Positions 46,730 to 51,242 of a stretch of 51,242 nucleotides of DNA are shown one piece after another; position 1 is the first letter of the stretch; the number at the start of each line of letters is the position of its first letter. Location of the stretch: contig JALSJF010000217.1 in NCBI GenBank assembly GCA_026989505.1, positions 1-51,242 on the forward strand. Direction: 5' to 3'. The notes below the pieces were generated by a model. That model was given only the letters and a program-made list of their open reading frames with translations. It was not told the origin of the DNA and did not search any database. Origin of the DNA: Cyclobacteriaceae bacterium. Lineage in GTDB: Bacteria; Bacteroidota; Bacteroidia; Cytophagales; Cyclobacteriaceae. The translations under genes and the position numbers were made by a program.

Positions 46730-47824
46730 TAGCTGGTTGACCAGGGATAGAAGCTTAGTTTCTTCTGTTTTCCACATAATTTCCTTTATATCAGTAGAAT
46801 AGATATTATTTTTTAAGGTGTTAATTCTATTTATCTGGCTTGTAGTAACGGGCTTGTTGAAATCAATAACCATGCCTGCCCGGTATTTTTCAATCCGGTG
46901 TTGCCATTTTAGGTTGGGTGAAATAAGGATGGGCAAACCCAGCCCTAGGTACTCATATAGCTTGGTAGGAATTTTATTCCGGATGCTTTTATTGTCTTCA
47001 TAGGGCAGCAAGCCGATGGTTTTATCGCCAATTTGCTGGTAAATTTCAGCTTGCGGAATGGGTGTTGGAGAGACCCGGAAATTGATGTTCTGCAGTTGGG
47101 CTGTCGCCTGCTGTAATTGCCTTAACGTTGCCGGGTGCGGACAATGCCCGATCAGGGTTAAGGCATATTTTTCCTGTGGCAGTTGCCGGAAAAACCGGAG
47201 GGCGGCAAAGGCCCCGTACTCCTTGCTGATAGTACCTGACAGTAACAGGGTAATTTTATCCTGCGGATTGTTGGCTGGCGGCTGTGCCGGTGGCTTGAAT
47301 TTATTTTCGATGACCGTGTACCGGTTGCCGGTAAATTTCAGTTCCTTCTGATAGCATTGTTCGGCCAGGATAAAATGGCTGAAAAAATGGGCGGTCAGCC
47401 GTTCTTTCAGGCGTACGTAAAAAGCCAGCAGGTGTTTTATGCCCTTGGGGTAATGGCTTTGATAGCGCAGGTTAAAATAGTAATTTTCCCGGATATCGTA
47501 AACGGGGTTATGGCAGGTAATGAGTTTATAGAGTACCGCCATGAAGATTAATTCATGGGTATTGATAATCAATACTTGCGGTTTTATTTTCAGGGTAAGC
47601 CAGAGGATACGCCAGGGCAATAGTAAGCGTTGCCAGCTACCTTTAACCCGGGTTGCCAGCGGATGCAAGGTTATGGCCGCAGTATCTGGCTTCCGGGAGG
47701 GTGCTGAACCGATAATATGCACCGCATATTTACCGGTAGCAGCCAGGCTTTTGGCAAATTTTTCGTAAGCTCTTGGGTCAATTACTGGCTTTAATGTGCC
47801 AGCAATTACTATCTTCGCTTTCAA
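46724..47824 (-). CDS. Glycosyltransferase, GT-B fold, family 4-like
   Basis: The 366-residue cytosolic enzyme begins KAKIVIAGTLKPVIDPRAYE and has VLIINTHELIFMAVLYKL in the N-terminal domain, YDIRENYYFNLRY, and the donor-binding half with LLLSGTISKEYGAFAALRFF, IGLLPYEDNKSIRNKIPTKL and YEYLGLGLPILIS, where the glutamate-rich ESxGLPxL-like site of group 1 transferases sits. Acceptor is unknown; surface polysaccharide is likely. The start is TTG at 47824 because the codon two places upstream is a stop. It is divergent from dapD, with just 27 bases between the two starts. Confidence 0.8.
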   Translation of the reverse strand: MKAKIVIAGTLKPVIDPRAYEKFAKSLAATGKYAVHIIGSAPSRKPDTAAITLHPLATRVKGSWQRLLLPWRILWLTLKIKPQVLIINTHELIFMAVLYKLITCHNPVYDIRENYYFNLRYQSHYPKGIKHLLAFYVRLKERLTAHFFSHFILAEQCYQKELKFTGNRYTVIENKFKPPAQPPANNPQDKITLLLSGTISKEYGAFAALRFFRQLPQEKYALTLIGHCPHPATLRQLQQATAQLQNINFRVSPTPIPQAEIYQQIGDKTIGLLPYEDNKSIRNKIPTKLYEYLGLGLPILISPNLKWQHRIEKYRAGMVIDFNKPVTTSQINRINTLKNNIYSTDIKEIMWKTEETKLLSLVNQLI

Positions 47825-47851
47825 TTAGCTATTTTTTTAATTTTTAAGACA

Positions 47852-48658
47852 ATGATACAAATTATTGAAGCGGCATGGGAAAATCGTGAACTTTTGCAAA
47901 AAAAGGAAACCGTCAGGGCCATTGAGCAGGTAATAGCTGACCTTGACCGGGGTAAACTGCGGGTTGCCGAGCCCGCTGGCGATGGCTGGCAGGTAAACGA
48001 TTGGGTAAAAAAAGCCGTCATCCTGTATTTTCCTACCCGGCAAATGGAGACCCTGGAAGCCGGGCCGCTGGAGTTCCACGATAAAATAAAGCTTAAGACA
48101 GGCTATAAAGAGTTGGGCATCAGGGTAGTGCCGCATGCTGTGGCACGCTACGGGGCCTATATCAGCCGGGGGGTGGTGATGATGCCCTGTTATGTGAATA
48201 TTGGCGCTTATGTGGATGCCGGTACGATGGTAGATACCTGGGCTACGGTAGGAAGTTGTGCCCAGATAGGCCGGAATGTGCATTTGAGCGGAGGTGTAGG
48301 CATTGGCGGAGTGTTGGAGCCGGTGCAGGCGGCCCCGGTGATTATCGAGGACAATGCGTTTATCGGTTCACGGTGTATTTTGGTAGAAGGCGTACGCATT
48401 GGCCAGGAGGCTGTGCTGGGGGCAAATGTTACGCTTACGGCCTCTACCCGTATAATTGATGTTACGGGTGACGAGCCGGTAACCTATCAGGGCTATGTGC
48501 CGCCACGCTCGGTGGTTATTCCGGGCACCTTGCCTAAAGTGTTTAAGGCGGGCACCTATCAGGTTCCCTGTGCCCTGATCATTGGCCAGCGTAAGGCGAG
48601 TACAGACAAAAAAACCTCGTTAAATTCAGCTTTACGTGAGTATGATGTATCGGTTTGA
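47852..48658 (+). CDS. dapD: 2,3,4,5-tetrahydropyridine-2,6-dicarboxylate N-succinyltransferase
   Basis: The 268-residue trimeric left-handed beta-helix enzyme adds succinyl from succinyl-CoA to the dapB product in lysine/diaminopimelate synthesis. Evidence: an N-terminal helical domain (MIQIIEAAWENRELLQKKET), hexapeptide repeats (GVVMMPCYVNIGAYVDAGTM, VGSCAQIGRNVHLSGGVGIG) and the substrate loop DNAFIGSRCILVEGVRIG, then VPPRSVVIPGTLPK. Length is usual. It is not linked to dapA (21569), so lysine genes are dispersed here. Confidence 0.95.
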   Translation: MIQIIEAAWENRELLQKKETVRAIEQVIADLDRGKLRVAEPAGDGWQVNDWVKKAVILYFPTRQMETLEAGPLEFHDKIKLKTGYKELGIRVVPHAVARYGAYISRGVVMMPCYVNIGAYVDAGTMVDTWATVGSCAQIGRNVHLSGGVGIGGVLEPVQAAPVIIEDNAFIGSRCILVEGVRIGQEAVLGANVTLTASTRIIDVTGDEPVTYQGYVPPRSVVIPGTLPKVFKAGTYQVPCALIIGQRKASTDKKTSLNSALREYDVSV

Positions 48659-48703
48659 TATAGCCTGGCATAAACTTTGCGTAGCTCTGATAAAGTCCGG
48701 CCT

Positions 48704-49519
48704 GTGGTAAAGAAAATCCTCATAGCGGTAACCGTGGTAATTGGGTGCAGCAGTTTTGTCTGGCACTGGGCAGTTCAGCCTGCCGTGAGTAAGAGCTTTC
48801 AGAAAGGGGAGTATCTGGAGTTTAAGGCTTCCTATGGATTTTTCACGGTGGGCAAAGGTACCTGGAAAATCCAGCAGAACAGTATTGAGATCCACGACCG
48901 CCCCAATTATCAGGTGGATGTGCACGGCTGGACCAGCGGCTTTGTGGGGTTTGTGGTGCCGGTAAAAGATCATTGGAAATCATACATTGATACAACTACT
49001 TTGCTGACCCACCTGGCGTTACGCAACCTGAAGGAAGGGAATTACAAGAAAATTGATATTACCGAGTTCTTTCATGAGGATTCCCTGATAAAAGTTAAAG
49101 ACCTGGACTTTGCCACCGGGAGCTTTAAAGCGGCTGAAGAGTATAGTATGGAGGCGGCTACCTACGGTATGATTTCCGGCTACCTGTACCTGCGTACACT
49201 CGACTTTAGCCAGTTGCAGGTAGGGGATACCATTACCATTAAATCGTTTTTAGATGATACCTTTTATGATTTGCAGATCATCCTGCACAGGCGGGAAGTG
49301 GTGGAAACCAAAGCCGGCACCTTTAAAAGTGTGGTTTTTCGGCCGGTAATGCCGGAAAATACTGTTTTTGACGGGGAGGACTCGATTCTGGCCTGGATTT
49401 CAGATGACGGGAACAAAATACCCCTGAAAGTAGAAGCCGAGATGTTTGTTGGCCATGCCGGGATAGAACTCACCTCGTTTAGTGGTTTAAGAAACAAACC
49501 AGCCTTGGTTGATGACTGA
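48704..49519 (+). CDS. DUF3108 family envelope protein
   Basis: The 271-residue protein has an N-terminal anchor (MVKKILIAVTVVIGCSSFVW) and a beta-barrel-like body: FQKGEYLEFKASYGFFTVGKG, LRNLKEGNYKKIDITEFFHE, GYLYLRTLDFSQLQVGDTI and VVETKAGTFKSVVFRPVM. This pattern is DUF3108, a periplasmic family of unknown function common in Bacteroidota. GTG 48704 is chosen; the in-frame TTG at 48677 would place nine polar residues before the anchor. CSSF could be a lipobox, but the fit is poor. Confidence 0.75.
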   Translation: MVKKILIAVTVVIGCSSFVWHWAVQPAVSKSFQKGEYLEFKASYGFFTVGKGTWKIQQNSIEIHDRPNYQVDVHGWTSGFVGFVVPVKDHWKSYIDTTTLLTHLALRNLKEGNYKKIDITEFFHEDSLIKVKDLDFATGSFKAAEEYSMEAATYGMISGYLYLRTLDFSQLQVGDTITIKSFLDDTFYDLQIILHRREVVETKAGTFKSVVFRPVMPENTVFDGEDSILAWISDDGNKIPLKVEAEMFVGHAGIELTSFSGLRNKPALVDD

Positions 49520-49534
49520 TTATCATTACTTTTG
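49505..49534 (+). promoter_or_regulatory. Promoter, TTG-N19-TACTTTTG
   Basis: TTG at 49505-49507 and a perfect -7 box TACTTTTG at 49527-49534 are separated by 19 bases. The promoter overlaps the end of the DUF3108 gene and drives the hydrolase gene 17 bases downstream of the box. Confidence 0.7.
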
Positions 49535-49551
49535 TTAAAAAAAATACAGCT

Positions 49552-50289
49552 ATGTACATTATTGTTTTGTTGGCCGGTCTGCTAAGTGGTTTGATACAGG
49601 AGAAAGTGCAGATTAAGTTTCCCTCGATTGACGGGCTGGAACTGACCGCAGATTTGTACATGACCCACGACAAATCGGCACCGTTTGTTGTGCTGTTTCA
49701 CCAAGCCCGCTGGAGCCGGGGTGAATACATGGAAATTGCCCCCCACCTGAACAAGTTGGGGTTTAATTGTATGGCCGTGGATTTACGCTCCGGGGGCGAG
49801 GTAAACGGGGTGAAGAACTTATCGTTTATGGCGGCAGAAAAAGCCATGAAACCTACCAAGTATGTGGATGCCTACCAGGATATTGATGCCGCAGTGAAAT
49901 ATGCCCGGCAATACTTTGCCGAAGGTAAACTTATCGTTTGGGGCAGTTCATATTCCTCGGCTTTGGCTTTGCGTTATGCCGGGGAGCATAATGAGGCAAT
50001 AGATGCGGTATTGGCCTTCTCCCCGGGGGAGTATTTTAAAAGTCAGGGAAAACCGGCTACCTATGTTGCCGAAGGGGCGGCCAAAATTACCCGGCCGGTT
50101 TTTATCACCTCGGCCAAAGGGGAGAAAAACAGTTGGTGGGGCATTTATGAAGCTATTCCGGCTACGGAAAAAACGTATTACTTGCCGGAAACGGCTGGCA
50201 ACCATGGCGCAAAGGCCTTGTGGGCCAAATTTGGTGATTCATTGCGGTATTGGGATGCCGTGGAAAAGTTTTTAGAATCTGTTAACTAA
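49552..50289 (+). CDS. Alpha/beta hydrolase, dienelactone-hydrolase-like, exported
   Basis: The 245-residue protein has a short signal-like start (MYIIVLLAGLLSGLIQ). The fold shows FPSIDGLELTADLYM, VVLFHQARWSRGEYMEIAPH, LIVWGSSYSSALALRYAGEH (nucleophile serine within GSSYS; GxSxS instead of GxSxG) and a histidine in ETAGNHGAKALW as the probable catalytic base. VFITSAKGEKNSWWGIYEAI precedes it. Substrate is unknown. The TPR-lipoprotein gene starts six bases after its stop. Confidence 0.78.
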   Translation: MYIIVLLAGLLSGLIQEKVQIKFPSIDGLELTADLYMTHDKSAPFVVLFHQARWSRGEYMEIAPHLNKLGFNCMAVDLRSGGEVNGVKNLSFMAAEKAMKPTKYVDAYQDIDAAVKYARQYFAEGKLIVWGSSYSSALALRYAGEHNEAIDAVLAFSPGEYFKSQGKPATYVAEGAAKITRPVFITSAKGEKNSWWGIYEAIPATEKTYYLPETAGNHGAKALWAKFGDSLRYWDAVEKFLESVN

Positions 50290-50295
50290 GCTTAC

Positions 50296-50898
50296 GTGAG
50301 AAAAATTAAGGTAGCGGTAGTGATGCTAACTACCCTGGGGCTTTTTATTGGTTGTACCCGGGAGCAAAGCAACCGGGGCGAAGAGTATTTTAAGCAGGGG
50401 GAATATGAAAAGGCCCTGGCCGAGTATAACCGGGTGCTGGCCATCAAGCCACATGATATGGAGGTGATATATAACCGCGGACGTGCCTATCAGGAGCTGG
50501 GTAACGAAGCCAAAGCCACAGAAGATTTCAAGCAAGTGCTGAAGATGGACCCCGACCACGTGCAGGCGCACCTGAGCCTGGGCAATATAGAGTTTAAAAA
50601 TGGTGATTATGAAGGCGCTTTTTTTGAATTTAACAAGGTGGTGAAAAAGTACCGGCAAAACAGCGATGCCCTGATGTACCGGGGTAAGGCTAATTTTAAG
50701 CTGGGCCGTATCGGGGCTGCTTTGCGCGACTACGATGATGCTATCCGCATTAACCCCGGGAATGGCTATGCTTACCTGTACCGCGGGGCGCTGAAAATAA
50801 ACCGGAAACGGCCCAAAGACGCCTGCCGTGATTTCCGTCAGGCACAAGGGCTGGGTGTTGCCGAGGCCGATGAGGCCATAGCCAAATATTGCCGGTAA
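50296..50898 (+). CDS. TPR-repeat lipoprotein
   Basis: The 200-residue protein has a lipoprotein signal (RKIKVAVVMLTTLGLFIGC) and about five tetratricopeptide repeats (EEYFKQGEYEKALAEYNRVL, GRAYQELGNEAKATEDFKQV, GNIEFKNGDYEGAFFEFNKV, GKANFKLGRIGAALRDYDDA). Such lipoproteins scaffold envelope protein complexes. The start is GTG at 50296, six bases after the hydrolase stop, so both share a transcript. Confidence 0.85.
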   Translation: MRKIKVAVVMLTTLGLFIGCTREQSNRGEEYFKQGEYEKALAEYNRVLAIKPHDMEVIYNRGRAYQELGNEAKATEDFKQVLKMDPDHVQAHLSLGNIEFKNGDYEGAFFEFNKVVKKYRQNSDALMYRGKANFKLGRIGAALRDYDDAIRINPGNGYAYLYRGALKINRKRPKDACRDFRQAQGLGVAEADEAIAKYCR

Positions 50899-50909
50899 CC
50901 CGTTCTCAC

Positions 50910-50966
50910 CAGCAGGGGTGATAATCCTGCTGTAACCCGCACCCGGTTTATAGATAAAATCCGGGT
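50910..50966 (+). terminator. Tandem hairpins downstream of the TPR gene
   Basis: CAGCAGG (50910-50916) pairs with CCTGCTG (50926-50932), and ACCCGG (50941-50946) pairs with CCGGGT (50961-50966). There is no T-run after either, so termination is possible but not certain. Confidence 0.45.
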
Positions 50967-51021
50967 TATCCTGCCTTGGCAAGGTGAAGTCCGGCTGATG
51001 GCCCAGGCAGCCTTAGCCCAG

Positions 51022-51121
51022 ATTATTCACGATTTTCGTGGATTAATTCGATAAACCACAATTGTTTATCAAATTAATTACATCAGGTACTTAGACTCCG
51101 GTTCACTGGAGGTTAACCCTG
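51022..51121. repeat. Dispersed repeat A, copy 2, fused to repeat B
   Basis: The hairpin block ATTATTCACGATTTTCGTGG (51022-51041) and the conserved tail (51074-51121) with CTTAGACTCCGGTTCA and GGTTAACCC match copy 1 at 9736-9842. Its GGTTAACC end is shared with repeat B, which continues to 51222. Confidence 0.75.
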
Positions 51122-51222
51122 GTGCGTGCAAAATGTTTTACCCTCAAATTTGGGTCATGCTTAAGCTTTGGGTCATGCTGTTTTTTGTGTATAACATATT
51201 GTATTACAGCATTTTGTAGTTT
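51110..51222 (-). repeat. Dispersed repeat B, copy 2
   Basis: The complement of this 113-base stretch aligns without gaps to 40641-40753 at about 87% identity. It carries two ATGACCCAAA words in tandem (the second extended to ATGACCCAAATTTGAGGGT). Together with repeat A it makes a composite of about 200 bp. It is the last feature before the window edge. Confidence 0.85.
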
Positions 51223-51242
51223 CGGCTTAGCCTGGGCTATTT

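Overview
The window is a chromosomal stretch of a Bacteroidota bacterium, probably Cytophagales or a relative; genus cannot be fixed from sequence alone. The evidence: a TonB-dependent receptor paired with a DUF4249 lipoprotein, a 58-residue histone H1-like protein, a serine-palmitoyltransferase-type enzyme, Bacteroidota-type promoters (TTG, 19-21 bases, TAnnTTTG), few Shine-Dalgarno sites, and many GTG/TTG starts. Coding density is high and almost every gene looks intact. No tRNA, rRNA, CRISPR array, prophage or complete insertion sequence was seen.

Layout. 1-16.5 kb (+ strand): the end of a cold-shock protein, a possibly decayed gene, a methyltransferase, the receptor/DUF4249 pair, tryptophan 2,3-dioxygenase, a paraoxonase-like lactonase followed by a secreted amidohydrolase, a second methyltransferase, a Tat-exported class V aminotransferase followed by an exported molybdenum hydroxylase (IorA/IorB type), and a beta-mannosidase lipoprotein. 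16.5-19.7 kb (- strand): moeB-rhodanese, maf, accC. 19.9-21.5 kb (+): alpha-oxoamine synthase and histone H1-like. 21.6-34.7 kb (-): a very long same-strand run that reads, in transcription order, lhgO, serC-like, tandem Usp, a 55-aa membrane protein, ECF sigma factor, putative anti-sigma, Spy-like protein, outer-membrane barrel, xseA, xseB, M1 peptidase, ligA, DUF6913, dapA. 34.8-37.6 kb (+): CoA transferase and a CsgG-like protein. 37.8-47.8 kb (-): class III aminotransferase, MORN-variant repeat protein, thiolase, a five-gene overlapping iron cluster, and a glycosyltransferase. 47.9-50.9 kb (+): dapD, a DUF3108 protein, an alpha/beta hydrolase and a TPR lipoprotein.

The most unusual system is the iron cluster at 41988-46729. 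A cytosolic DtxR/MntR-type regulator is followed by a second DtxR-like protein that carries an N-terminal membrane anchor and a C-terminal FeoA domain, then by FeoB split into a separate GTPase and a separate membrane permease, then by an outer-membrane barrel. All five genes overlap. Nested inverted repeats lie just upstream and look like the operator. A metal-sensing, membrane-tethered FeoA that docks on a two-piece FeoB is a reasonable, testable reading.

Other points of note are two families of dispersed non-coding repeats (A about 100 bp, B 113 bp) that occur singly and fused, and a group of genes whose -7 promoter box ends only 3-4 bases before the start codon, which predicts leaderless mRNAs.
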